Source of the DNA: Isoetes taiwanensis
Lineage: Eukaryota; Streptophyta; Lycopodiopsida; Isoetales; Isoetaceae
NCBI GenBank assembly: GCA_021234155.1
Contig: JAJEKV010000330.1
Span: forward strand, 124,001-188,000
Length of the DNA: 64,000 bases
Reading direction: 5' to 3'
The notes below the pieces were generated by a model, which saw only the letters and a program-made list of their open reading frames with translations, was not told the DNA's origin and ran no database searches. Numbering within the stretch: the first letter of the stretch is position 1; each line of letters opens with the position of its first letter. Positions 12,956 to 23,798 of this stretch are shown piece by piece. A program made the translations under genes and the position numbers.

Positions 12956-13600
12956 CTAGACTTTAGAGCAATATAACTATTGCTTATATTAAATTTGTAA
13001 GTGTAAAAAGCCTTTATTTGTTAGAAATTGATATAGTCCTCACTAACAACAAGCTTGTCCTTATAATAACACTCGCTTATTTTTTCCTAATAATGTGTTA
13101 TTCTCCCTGGTTTTGAATAAATTAATATGGTAAGTTAATATGGTATTTTTGGCCAAATACATGGTATTTCTGGCCATATACCATGGTATTTCTGGCCAAT
13201 ACCTGGTATTTCTGGCCATGATCACTAAGGTTGTCACAATATAAATTGTTTTAGATCAATACAACTATTAAATTTTTAAGTGCAAAAAAAGCCTTTATTT
13301 GTTACAAAGTGACATAGTCCTCACTAGCCACAAGCTTAGCCTTATAATAACAGTGGCTTCAATTTTTTTTAAAAATGTGTTATTTTCCCTGGCTTTGAAT
13401 AGATTAATATGGTAAGTTGATATGGTATTTCTGGGCATATACCATGGTATTTCTGGCCAATACCATGGTATTTCTGGCCAAATACATGGTATTTCTAAGG
13501 TTGTCACGCGGCCATGCCATTTCTAAGGCCATGTCACAACATAAACTGTTTTAGATCAATACAACTATTAAATTTTTAAGTGCAAAAGGGTAAAAGCACG
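12956..13600. repeat. Two-and-a-bit tandem ~290-bp units with CCATGGTATTTCTGGCC motifs
   Basis: Units start near 12956, 13255 and 13550 and share, in order: CAATACAACTATTAAATTTTTAAGTGC, AAGCCTTTATTTG, a CATAGTCCTCACTA segment, ACAAGCTT..CCTTATAATAAC, TGTGTTATT, then a run of ATGGTATTTCTGGCC motifs and AAGGTTGTCACAA. The motif run contains self-complementary ATACCATGGTAT. The terminal phrase ACTAAGGTT.TCACAACATAAATTGTTTTA also occurs just left of the GATA tract (11165-11195), showing the LINE was inserted into this repeat. A related copy is at 27.6-27.9 kb. Confidence 0.75.
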
Positions 13601-15690
13601 CTGTGGTGTTCCAATTCAGTGCCCCTCGCCCCCCAAAATGTGGTATGCTGCATCCACCACTTTTGTGGTATGAAAGTATAATTATGGCACCGCCAACCGG
13701 CCGCTATTTAAGAATAGAGTCCCAATTTGTGGGGGAAATTTAATTTCAAAAACTAAAATTCAAATTCAAATTCCTATTCTTTGGTCCTTCCTCGCTTTTT
13801 GCCTACGCCCCGCTTTTTGGCTCCTCCATGCCGCAAGCTCCAATCCATTGTGGATATGGATGTCAATGAGGTAATCTGTCCACAAACCGGCATTTCGCAT
13901 GTGAAAACGAAGAAGAACCAAGGAACAAGAAATGTTGAAGAAAAGACGCCGTGAGGAAAAGAAGAAGAGAAGAAAAATTGAGCTTGCGTAATTGGCGTAA
14001 GGATCCGGCTCATCAAGAAGTGCAAGCAGAAACGCCGATTTGTCCTTAATTTGCTAACGCCTTTTCCATAAAACGTAATTCAAAAAAGAATGGAGGATAG
14101 CATTTAAGAAAGAAATTTTACTTGATTTTTGAGGGATAAAACATTGGAAAAATTCATAGGTGAAGAATTAAAGGATTTGGAAGCCAAGAGCATCGCTATA
14201 AGGAGCCTCCGGGACTCCATGCAGATTGTCAAACTCTCTACCAAAGAATGACTACCTAGCAGCCCAAGAATATCCGCTTTGTAACAAACAGACACTGCAC
14301 CGTGATTCTCAAACAAGTGACAAAATCAGCCATGAGATCTTGAAAGATATTAGGTGTTCACCCAAGAAACCCGCAAAAAGGCAAAAGAAAAAGAAGGAAG
14401 AGATCGACACAATGGTGGTAAATGGGTTTCTTACAAGAGGGCTAAAAGATTCGATGCAATTTCGTGATGAACATATAGAAAAAATTCAAAAATTTTGGAT
14501 TGAAAACACAGTGAGTGTCTCCTAACACAAAGAATGTTAGAACTAGAAGATTGGAGAGAAATGTAAGAGAAGAACATGTCGCCCCACTATCCTGGAGGAA
14601 TCATGTGTTAGTTTATTTCTCGTTATTCATGTTTTCTTAGTTATGGTGCTTAGTGTGGTGGTGCATGTGGTGGTTATTGTGTTGTACGTTGATTGTGGTG
14701 TAATCAGATGCAAAGATGTGAATTGTGTGTAGTTGACTCTAGTCCTGAAATGCAATATTTAATGTTTGGAATATTATTAGAACATGACAGTAATTGAGTA
14801 CCTTTTACGGGTGTGTGTACCTAAAATATTTGAGAATGATAACTAACCGATCCTCGAGATACAAATTTTGTTGAATAAAGACAATTTTTTGTCGATTCAA
14901 GCAATACTGCTGGAAAGTATGATATATTAAAAAAAAGGATCTTTACAAAATTTGGTTTTTACAAAATTTGGCTTTCCATTGAAAGCTCAGCACGGTGAAC
15001 TAAATTTACATGCATGATTTCTAAGCAATGTGAAATGCCGGTATGACTGCTCGAGAACCGGTGCATCCAAAATTATTGTTTTCTCGCGACTAAAGCATCT
15101 AAGCTTTTCAGCAGTCATCCTGAATTTAACAGATGAGGTTTGCCGCTGCTTCCCCGTGATCCCCCGGGTGGTGGCACGCACTTCGCCAAGAAAACCCGCT
15201 TGTTGCGCAGACAGAGCGACAAGTGACAGAGAACAAATATATCACCGCCTTTGCAAAGAGCATGTAACATAAGCTCATGGACTCGCCTAAGAGCTCTTCC
15301 TCCTCAACCGACTCCAAGCATAGCCATTGAAGGCCCAAACATCCACCTGCTGTATGCCTTTAGGTTGGATTCGAAATTAGCAAAGAAGGTGGATTTAGGC
15401 ATATCCACCTTCGAGATTGATCACGAGCCCCGCTTAACATGTGCCTAATGCCATCCTCGCCACCCTACAATAGTCGAGTGATCTCCGAACATCCCTCCTA
15501 CCATGTTGCCGAATGAACTTGTTCAAATTGGCGAATTGGGAATGAAACGCCAAAAATCGACGTAGGAATGTGGATTTAGGACCCGCATCCTTTCTAATGA
15601 TTAGAAGAGGAATGTAATTATTATCGTGGTGTAATAATTTCAAAAAGTGTTTATGAGATGTGCTAGGCAGATTTTTTATGTCCATTTAAA
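13600..15690. other. No recognised gene; several unidentified short ORFs
   Basis: Open frames at 14226-14525 (plus; lysine-rich, with KKPAKRQKKKKEEID) and 15434-15685 (minus) have plausible composition but no family signature I recognise. The lysine-rich frame could be part of a nuclear protein or of the DDE-like element further right, but nothing in the sequence proves this. No repeats or RNA genes were seen. Confidence 0.4.
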
Positions 15691-15694
15691 TAGG

Positions 15695-16460
15695 ATAAAA
15701 GTGATGATGTGATGTGTGGTGTCGCGGATGGTGTGGTGTGGTGTCGGATGATGTGGTGTGGTGGTGTGGGTTGCGTTATGTCCATGGTGTCATGTGGGTG
15801 TGTGCATGTTAATGTATGACATGTGTGGATTCAATTTTATTTATTCTCCCCCTCACCCCACCACACCCCATCTATCCCACCACCATAGACTACCACCACA
15901 TCTTTGCACCACCACATTACCAACACATGCACACACATCCCTGGCACCACATCCCATGCCACACCCCCTCCACCACCACCACCACCACACTCCACCACCA
16001 CCACATCACACCACAATCCACAACACCACACTACACCACCACCACTACACCCCCACCACACCCACCACACACCACCACCACCACCACCCACACCCCACCA
16101 CCACACTCCACCACACCACATCATACCACCACACACCACTACACACACTACTACCACCACCCCCACCACACCACACACCACTCCACCACACTCCACCACC
16201 ACCACCCCCACCACCACGCCCACCACCACACACCACACCACACCTCCACCACCACCCCCCCCACACCCCCACCACCACCACACACCACTACACACACTAC
16301 CACACCACCACTCACACTCCACCACCACCCACACCCATCATTTGGTGTATGGTGTGTGTGTGGTGGGGTGTGGTATGGTGTGTGACTAAGGTGCTCGCTC
16401 GTGAATATGATGAGTGTGGGGCATGGTATGGTGCATGGTTTGGTGTGGTATACACATCTT
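15695..16460. repeat. Very long CCA/CAC-type compound microsatellite
   Basis: The left edge (15700-15790) is GTG/GGT-rich on the plus strand. From about 15840 to 16335 the plus strand becomes almost pure CCA, CAC and CACACC units, and the strand bias flips back to GTGTGG at 16335-16450. The repeat has no stop codons in several frames on both strands, which produces long artificial His/Pro/Thr or Gly/Val/Trp ORFs. It is compound, with blocks CCACCA, CACACT and ACCACC in varied order. Confidence 0.95.
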
Positions 16461-16479
16461 AACAGCTTTAGTGTTCATT

Positions 16480-18415
16480 TCATGTGTGCTATTGTTCAAG
16501 AGGTTTCGGACCAACATCCCAAAATTAAGATTCGCCTTTCGAAGCTTTTGAGAAGCTAAAACCCCGGGTTTGTTGTGAAATTGAAGGACTTCAATAGTTG
16601 ATGTTGCATTCAAAGACGTGAGGATGCAAATGCTAGTGGATGGACTCAATGGGATGAGAACCAAACATCCAAAGAATTGCACTTGCACTGCCGCGATGTT
16701 TGTAGATCACATGAACTTGGTCAATGCAGGCACACCAAAGATAAAATTGCAAGTACGTGAAGCTTGTGGAGATCTATATTGTGTCCAAAGAGTGAATTAG
16801 ATGAGTTTCACAAGAAGGCTGCATCCTGGAAATTGTGAGTCAGGTGGAATCAAGAAGTTTCTGACCGCCCCATGGAAGGAAGTGGCAAGAGGAAAGTGAA
16901 ATGGGAGTACATTGACTATGAAAAGACAACGCCTCGAAGTTCGGTAGGAGACTCCACTCATCAAGATAATGAGACGTAACCCAAGGAGCTTCTAGATAAA
17001 TTGAAAGAGCCGCCTAAAAATCTTTCCATCGCATAATTTCAGTACCAATGGCGTGCAAAATAGTTTTTAAGGAGCTTCGAGAATCTCCCAACAGATGCAT
17101 GTCTCTAAGAGTGGATTTTGCAGAGAACTATACATTCAAGGAACAAGAGGAGGTGCAAATGATACCGGGTCAATAAACCGATTACCATTTTGGTTCAAAT
17201 AACATATCAACGATGACTCAAAGGGCCAAAGGATGAGATTATCAAGGAAACACATTACTATGTATCGATGATAGGGAACACGATACTTTGTTCGCGGCAA
17301 CACCGCTTCATGAAGTACCACAAATATCCGAGCAAAAAGGAAGGGTTCCAAAGAGACATTATGTGTTTTCGATGGTGCAAAGATCTCAATTCAAGGCTTC
17401 TAGACCATTTTATTTTGTGGTTAGGTACACAAACATTAATCGATGTCTATATGATGTGGAATTTTTTTGGTTCTAACCACTCGGAAAGGTGAACACGATG
17501 GCAAAGCCGCCGAAGTTGAAGAGATGGTTAAGACAACGTAATTAAAAATACAAAGAAAGATAAAATTGAATAATGCTCATGAAGTGGTAGAAGTTGTCAA
17601 GAGATATTTACTTGTGGAACATCCGAGTGGATGAACACATCCAAAACCAAGAAGAGGAAGAATATAAAAAGGTTCTTTTGGGAAGTCAAGGTGGAGGATA
17701 TAGATAGAAAGAAAGCATGGGGTGCGAAAAGGATTTTGGACACTAGGCGATCCATTGTGTACATGCATTCAATCCTCAATCTCCATTGCTGGTTGCACAC
17801 GAGGGAACTTTCATGCTTCTCGCAGCCTACCGCTTGGATGGCATGTGGGATGTTTTAGTGTGAACAAGCACCACGCTGATGATTGGAAACTTCAAGTTAT
17901 TGTACCATCCTCCAATGTGCATGCCGACATTGAGGACCGTGAATTCAAGCAGTCCTTGTTCTCCTCCAATCCCACATGTTAGCAGAGGCACTTAGAGTTG
18001 GTGATAATTTTGTCGCCGCTGTTCAAAGGGAATGATGAGGGTTCAATTTTGATCTCGATGTGCACAAAACCAAAATGGATAGTGGAGAAAGACTTCCAAC
18101 TCAATGGAACATGGTACCTCACGGGGTGATAGTGTCATAGAAGGTATGTATTACAAGAAGGGCGCAAGATCAACCGGCCGCCTATGATCTTTGCAAGAAA
18201 GACGCCTTTAGGCATAGTATTCACAACACGATCAGGCAATCGACTTCACATGCCACCAACTAAACGCAAAAAACAGATCAGATATAGGTCGATCCTTTAT
18301 ATGAGGAGAAAATTCTACGTAATTTACCCAAAGTTCTTCTCGATGATGATGAAATGTAAAACCATTCTCAGAGTTTTCGTAACTCATGTGAAGTTTTGTG
18401 CTTCACCGTGAAAAA
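16480..18415 (+). pseudogene. DDE-like transposase relic (family with DFAENY block)
   Basis: Reading across frames, the N-side contains GWTQWDENQTSKELHLH (16630-16690). Then comes CMSLRVDFAENYTFKEQEE at about 17098-17155, a conserved first-aspartate block with EN and Y. Next CIDDREHDTLF (about 17258-17290) resembles the second-aspartate block (SDD..HD). A third block gives FDGAK.S.Q near 17365 and a downstream frame (17480-17515) resembles the HGKGEHDG element. It is followed by a C-terminal frame DDWKLQVIVPSSNVHADIED (about 17876-17940). I know this order from uncharacterised transposase-like proteins in plants and animals, without being able to assign a superfamily. Many frameshifts are present. 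It follows the CCA microsatellite directly. Confidence 0.5.
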
Positions 18416-19141
18416 TGAGTTTGTCTTGATTTCTTTTGAAGATTTGAATTCTTCTAAAACACTTGATTCCTTTGTTTGTGAGATGAATTGAATATGAATT
18501 TTCATTGAAATGAATCGAGATTACAATAACAATTATGTACATAAGAAAGATATACAAAGGATTTAAGTACCAGGTGACTCATGCACCTACATACTTCCCA
18601 ATACATATGTTCCTTCAAGCCCAGCCTTTTGTTGCTTCTAATCTTAAAACTTCAAGCATGAACACTCTAACATCAACTAGATCCCGGATCGAAATGTCCA
18701 CAACGGCAGCTAGCCACACTTTGTCAATAAATGCAGTTTGGTTTGTCTCACGATTTAAGTTGACTTACTAGATCAGGCAAACAATATATTCACCTTTCAA
18801 GTACCCCTCACAAATTTGTGCATAAACTTAACATATGGGCAGGCCACATGAATGACCATCGGTTTGAAGAGGCGCTCTAGAAATTTTCACAACATCCGAG
18901 GTTGTAAACCGGAAAATTATTGTGTCCAAGCAATTCCGTGAACCTCAGACTCAAAGTTTATTGTCATTGTGCCACAACAGCAAAATGCAATGAGCAAGCA
19001 CTAACCTTCAATATGTCTGTTTTCGCCATGCAAGCCCGAAGCTATCAAAGTGATATATCCCCGGTTTATATCTCTCGGCGTAGACACGCCAGTGGCTTAC
19101 AATCAAAACAAAGTCCAAAGATGTCCATCACAAGCAGGCAA
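18416..19141. other. No recognised feature between transposase relic and LTR element
   Basis: Short ORFs at 18535-18771 and 18920-19204 lack recognisable motifs. The second runs across the start of the LTR and therefore cannot be a genuine single gene. Confidence 0.5.
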
Positions 19142-19146
19142 AAACA

Positions 19147-20721
19147 TGTGACACACCTAGGGGTTGTGCACAAGTTAACATTTGAGTTTTTAACCATAGG
19201 TTAGAAATAATTAACTTTGAAAGAGATTATGAAAATACGATAAATACGGTATTCGTATCATGCTAGATATCTGATGGAATATCAGATATGAATAGTGAAG
19301 CTAAGTTTAGAAGATTTTATTGTTAGTTTGGGAAAAGGGAAGATATTTTCCTTTTAACCTTAGGGAGTAAGGGTATTTTAAAGGGAAACGTCTTTTTGTT
19401 TGAAATTTCTGGAGAGCTTAGCCTGCGCCATCGAGCTTAGTTACAGAAGGAGAACAATCCAAGCAGGTGGGTTAACCGGAGCCAAAACCATAAGATTCCG
19501 TGAAGACTTGGCCGCTAATGCTAGATTGATATGTTTGTTGTTGCTAAATTCACAGAAAGTATCTGGTTGTTCAAATCTGCCATTGTTGTTGTTCTTGCAG
19601 CCAGCGGATTATACAAGACAAACTCCTGTTATAAGTCTTGAAGCCGTTCCTTATCCATTCATGGTTTGATGTAGTTTGTTTTTCTTTTTCTTCCAGGAAG
19701 CCTATGAATCTACCCTGGCGGCCAAACACTTGTTCTCAGACTGAACGGCCTTGAATCCAGCTTCTATATGTCATGCAGAGAATCATTCCTTAAAATCGGC
19801 CTGAGATTTGCTTATTCCGGCCTGTTCCGGTCCTTCTCGCTAAGATCCGATCATGTTTTGCTGAGCCCATTCTGTTCTAATACGCAGTCTTAAGTCTCTG
19901 TTATACCTTATTTGAAACCCTTTGTATCGTTCTTCATCCATATTTTCTCATTTGTTTTAAAAGCCATTGGTAGCTTAGTTGGTTAAGAGTTTATCCTGTT
20001 GTTCCATAGACCCAAGTTCGAGTTTCTGTTTAAACTCAACTTTTGTCTAGCCTTTCCTTTTAAGTGTTTATAGTACCTATATACCAAGTACCCCCCTTTT
20101 ATAGGATTTCTTGCTAGTATTTAATGAATTGTTGGAACGTTTTCTATTTTGTGTTTTCTAATGCATAACATGGTTTATGTGGAATGTTAATAAGATATAG
20201 ATTAATTGTGTGAACGAACCCGCCTCCCTTGCCGGGATGAGAGGGTCGATGATAGAGCATCGTGCAATACCGTGATTGGTGTGTGAACGCAGATCCGCGG
20301 TCGCGAATCTGCATTTAATGGGAGCTTCGGCGAGGGACCCATCATCCCCGGATAACATCAATAATTGATGATGTCAGTGTGTTGTGATGTTGTGTTTCTT
20401 TTCCGTTGAAGTTGTGTTGCCATGTTGCGTTTCTTTTCCGTGATTGTCTAGACCGTGTAACGGCTGCCCACTTAGTCCTTTTTGTCCCGACTAATCCTCA
20501 TCATTTCATTCTCTTTTCTTACAGATTATTCTAGTAGTTACGGACCAAGGTTGTAGGGAGCATGAGCGATAGAAGAGATGCTATTTTTGTGTTGAATTCC
20601 TATGTAGTTCCAATTGTAACCTTGAGTTATGAATATTATTAATGAAAGATATTTATTATTCTCGGGTCCTCTATTCTCTCGTTTTTTATCTCAGTGCTTA
20701 ACGCTTCTAGGAGCTGCTTCA
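19147..20721 (+). repeat. 5' LTR (1575 bp)
   Basis: Begins TGTGACACACCTAGGGG and ends GGAGCTGCTTCA. It matches the 3' LTR along its whole length with many small indels, mostly in homopolymers, and one diverged patch around 20215-20340. Contains a tRNA-like A/B box pair (see separate entry). A polyadenylation-type context (TTAATGAAAGATATTTATT) lies near 20638. I do not see a clear TGG-initial primer-binding site after 20721. Confidence 0.9.
19964..20035 (+). promoter_or_regulatory. tRNA-like internal Pol III promoter inside 5' LTR
   Basis: A box TAGCTTAGTTGG at 19971-19982 (consensus TRGYNNARNNGG) and B box AAGTTCGAGTT at 20014-20024 (consensus GGTTCGANTCC, two deviations). Starts of the two boxes are about 43 bp apart, the spacing of a real tRNA gene. 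Flanking sequence GCCATTGG..TTAAGAG..CCCAAG..TTTCT is reminiscent of a tRNA but the stems are imperfect, so this is tRNA-derived rather than a functional tRNA gene. It may be a fossil SINE head or a true element promoter. Confidence 0.6.
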
Positions 20722-21133
20722 TTTGCATCGAGCCTAGGTTCCGATCATTAACCATTGTTTGGTTATTGACCAAGCCAATGGGAGTCATTAACATTAGAGT
20801 TATGGGAGCCAAGAAGGAAAACTTTGGGAAAGTTATCTAGTCGAGATATTAAGCGTGGTCGAGGGGGGCAAGGGAGAGCCCACCAAGCTTCAAATGGGAG
20901 AACTAGAAAACCCAAAACCAAGGCCAAATACCATTCTTTGAACATGATAGATCCTATGAACCTCCCGAAGGATAGATGTCATGTGATTAGATCACGTGTG
21001 TATTCTCTCGAGAATGAATTAAAATATGTTTTACTTGTGTCAACCATTCCATTAGCACTAACCTTATGTTAAGGATTGACTTAGATTGTCTTCTAGAACT
21101 CTAACAAACTTGCTAAGGTGGATTATAGATTAA

Positions 21134-22200
21134 CATGGAGGGAGGTGATGACAACGCCACAGAAGACAAATGCTAGGTCAAATATCGCAAGGAGTGCAAA
21201 AGCAGCTGGGTTTGCTCCGAACCGTGATGTGTCATTTGCAAAAAGATCCCGTTAGCCCGGACGAGATTAACAAGATCCTTCGCAATGTCAAGCAAGAACG
21301 ATTGACGGGGAAAGGATACCACAGCATGATGCGATGCGCATTTATGGCTCCGCGGGGCATAGAATTCTATTTTAGCGTAAAGAAGACGCCGAAAAGCGTA
21401 AAAGTCATATCATGGATTTGTTACTCACCGCCTATGCTAAGATTTGGTGGGACGATTATAAGAAGATCCATAAGCTTTTACCTTTGAAGATATTGACGGA
21501 TGTGTTCCGTGAAAGCTTTTCAAACACATTACCGCATGGGGATATAGATTGACGAAGATGCATGATTTCTTGAATTTTGCTCCAAACAAATTAGGTTGAA
21601 GATTATCTGCTAAGTTCCAAAGAATTGCAAAATTTTATGGACCTCCCGCTCGAGCCGTAAACGCTAGCCGATAAGTATATTAAGGGTTTGAAGCCGAAAG
21701 TTAACTGCTCTAATTGGAGGTGTTACATATCCTAGCTTTGGGTGAAGCGATTAGAGTCGCTAAGTATAAGGAAGAAGTATTGGCACAAAGACAAAAGAAG
21801 CGTGCAAATGATGATATAGGTTGGAATCGGGCCCACAATCACGACAACGAAGTTGAGGATATTTTGACATTGAAAAATATCAATAGCGGACAATGCCAAC
21901 TGGGCGTAAAAGTTAAGGGCTAAGTTATTTCGAGAACGAAGTGTTTTTATTGCCACCGGTGGGTCATCAAATGAGAGATTGTCCCCGGAAGTTACAAGAA
22001 CATCGATTCGATGGCATATCCAATCCTACGGTGGAAGTACTCTAGAGGATAACCGAGGTAAACAACCCATGCATGCTCGAAAGCAATTACCATTGAAGAT
22101 CACACCAAGAGTTCAGAAAGGCGTGCATGTGCACCACCGATGGGAATCCACCAGAGGGCCCAAGCTAGTATGATTTGTGTTCCACGTAAGTTTGAGAATC
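21134..22200 (+). pseudogene. Gag-like relic with CCHC zinc knuckle
   Basis: Broken over frames. A segment near 21530-21610 reads TAWGYRLTKMHDFLNFAPNKL and continues toward a core-like stretch; 21714-21923 is an open 69-codon frame ending GQCQLGVKVKG. At 21942-21982 the frame CFYCHR, then after a one-base shift VGHQMRDCPRKL, gives a CX2CX4HX4C zinc knuckle of retroviral-type gag. Nothing with protease or polymerase motifs follows before the 3' LTR. Its family role would be packaging the RNA; as read it has several stops. Confidence 0.65.
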
Positions 22201-22229
22201 TTTCCATGAGGACATGGGTAAATTTTTAG

Positions 22230-22240
22230 TGTGGGAGAAA
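22230..22240 (+). promoter_or_regulatory. Polypurine-like tract before 3' LTR
   Basis: The sequence TGTGGGAGAAA lies directly upstream of the 3' LTR start, the position and composition of a plus-strand primer in reverse transcription. Assigned by position. Confidence 0.55.
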
Positions 22241-23793
22241 TTAGACACACCTAGGGGTTGGTGCACAAGTTAACATTTGAGTTTTAACCATAGGTTAGAA
22301 ATAATTAACTTTGAAAGAGATTATGAAAATACGATAAATACGGTATTCGTATCATGCTAGATATCTGATGGAATATCAGATATGAATAGTGAAGCTAAGT
22401 TTTAGAAGATTTTATTGTTAGTTTGGGAAAAGGGAAGATATTTTCCTTAACCTTAGGAGTAAGGGTATTTTAAAGGGGAAACGTCTTTTGTTTGGAAATT
22501 TCTGGAGAGCTTAGCCTGCGCCATCGAGCTTAGTTACAGAAGGAGAACAATCCAAGCAGGTGGGTTAACTGGAGCCAAAACCATAAGATTCCGTGAAGAT
22601 TCTTGGCCGCTAATGCTAGATTGATATGTTTGTTGTTGCTAAATTCACAGAAAGTATCTGGTTGTTCAAATCTGCCATTGTTGTTGTTCTTGCAGCCAGC
22701 GGATTATACAAGACAAACTCCTGTTATAAGTCTTGAAGCCGTTCCTTATCCATTCATGGCTTGATGTAGTTTGTTTTCTTTTTTCTTCCAGGAAGCCTAT
22801 GAATCTACCCCTGGCGGCCAAACACTTGTTCTCAGACTGAACGGCCTTGAATCCAGCTTCTATATGTCATGCAGAGAATCATTCCTTAAAATCGGCCTGA
22901 GATTTGCTTATTCCGGCCTGTTCCGGTCCTTCTCTGCTAAGATCCGATCATGTTTGCTGAGCCCACTTGTTCTACGCAGTCTTAAGTCTCTGTTATACCT
23001 ATTTGAAACCCTTTTGTATCGTTCTTCATCCATATTTTTCATTTGTTTTAAAAGCCATTGGTAGCTTAGTTGGTTAAGAGTTTATCCTGTTGCCCCATAG
23101 ACCCAAGTTCGAGTTTCTGTTTAAACTCAACTTTTGTCTAGCCTTTCCTTTTAAGTGTTTATGAAGTACCTATATACCAAGTACCCCTTATAGATTTCTT
23201 GCTAGTATTTAATGAATTGTTGGAACGTTTTCTATTTTGTGTTTTTCTAATGCATAACATGGTTTATGTGGAATGTTAATAAGATATAGATTAATCAGGT
23301 GAACGAACCCGCCCTTCGCCGATGCCTGAGGGGTCGGAGTTAGAGCATCGCATAACACCCGTGATTGGTGTGTGAACGCGGCATCCCGTCGCTAACGGTA
23401 ATGGAGAGCCCCGGGCGAGGGACCGATCATCCTCGGATAACATCAATAATTGATGATGTGTGTTGTGATGTTGTGTTTCTTTTCTCGCTGAAGTTGTGTT
23501 GCCATGCGCTTTCTTTCCCATTGTCTAGACCGTGTAACTGCTGCCCACTTAGTCCTTGTCCCGACTAATCCTCATCATTTCATTCTCTTTCTTACGCATT
23601 ATTCTAGTAGTTACGGACCGCTGAGCGAGGGAGCATGAGCCATAGAAGAGATGCTATTTTGTGTTGAATTCCTATGTAGTTCCAATTGTAACCTTTGAGT
23701 TATGAATATTATTAATGAAAGATATTTATTATTCTCGGGTCCCTATTCTCTCGCTTTTTTTATTCAGTGCTTAACGCCTAGGGAGCTGCTTCA
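22241..23793 (+). repeat. 3' LTR (1553 bp)
   Basis: Starts TTAGACACACC (TG mutated relative to the 5' LTR) and ends GCTGCTTCA. Indel-rich but colinear with the 5' LTR. The A box (23062-23073) and B box (23105-23115) are conserved with the same spacing, and the base difference between them (TTGTTCC versus TTGCCCC) lies between the boxes. Confidence 0.9.
23055..23125 (+). promoter_or_regulatory. tRNA-like internal Pol III promoter inside 3' LTR
   Basis: Second copy of the A box TAGCTTAGTTGG and B box AAGTTCGAGTT, both identical to those in the 5' LTR although the surrounding LTR has accumulated indels. Confidence 0.6.
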
Positions 23794-23798
23794 AAACA

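Larger units (their letters stand above)
19147..23793 (+). mobile_element. Complete non-autonomous LTR retrotransposon with gag only
   Basis: Two long direct repeats (19147-20721 and 22241-23793) flank a 1.52-kb internal region. The outer ends are flanked by AAACA at 19142-19146 and 23794-23798, a 5-bp target duplication. The 5' LTR starts TGTGACACACC and ends GCTGCTTCA, giving TG..CA ends. The internal region contains a gag-like relic with a zinc knuckle and a purine-rich TGTGGGAGAAA tract just before the 3' LTR. No protease, reverse transcriptase or integrase fits in the interior, so it depends on another element for mobility. The gag type suggests a Ty3/gypsy relative. LTRs of ~1.57 kb for a 1.5-kb interior are strikingly long. 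Confidence 0.85.

Noticed and set aside
15758-16462. Long His/Pro/Thr-rich and Gly/Val/Trp-rich ORFs on both strands
   Set aside because: Direct consequence of CCA/CAC repeats that lack stop codons in most frames.
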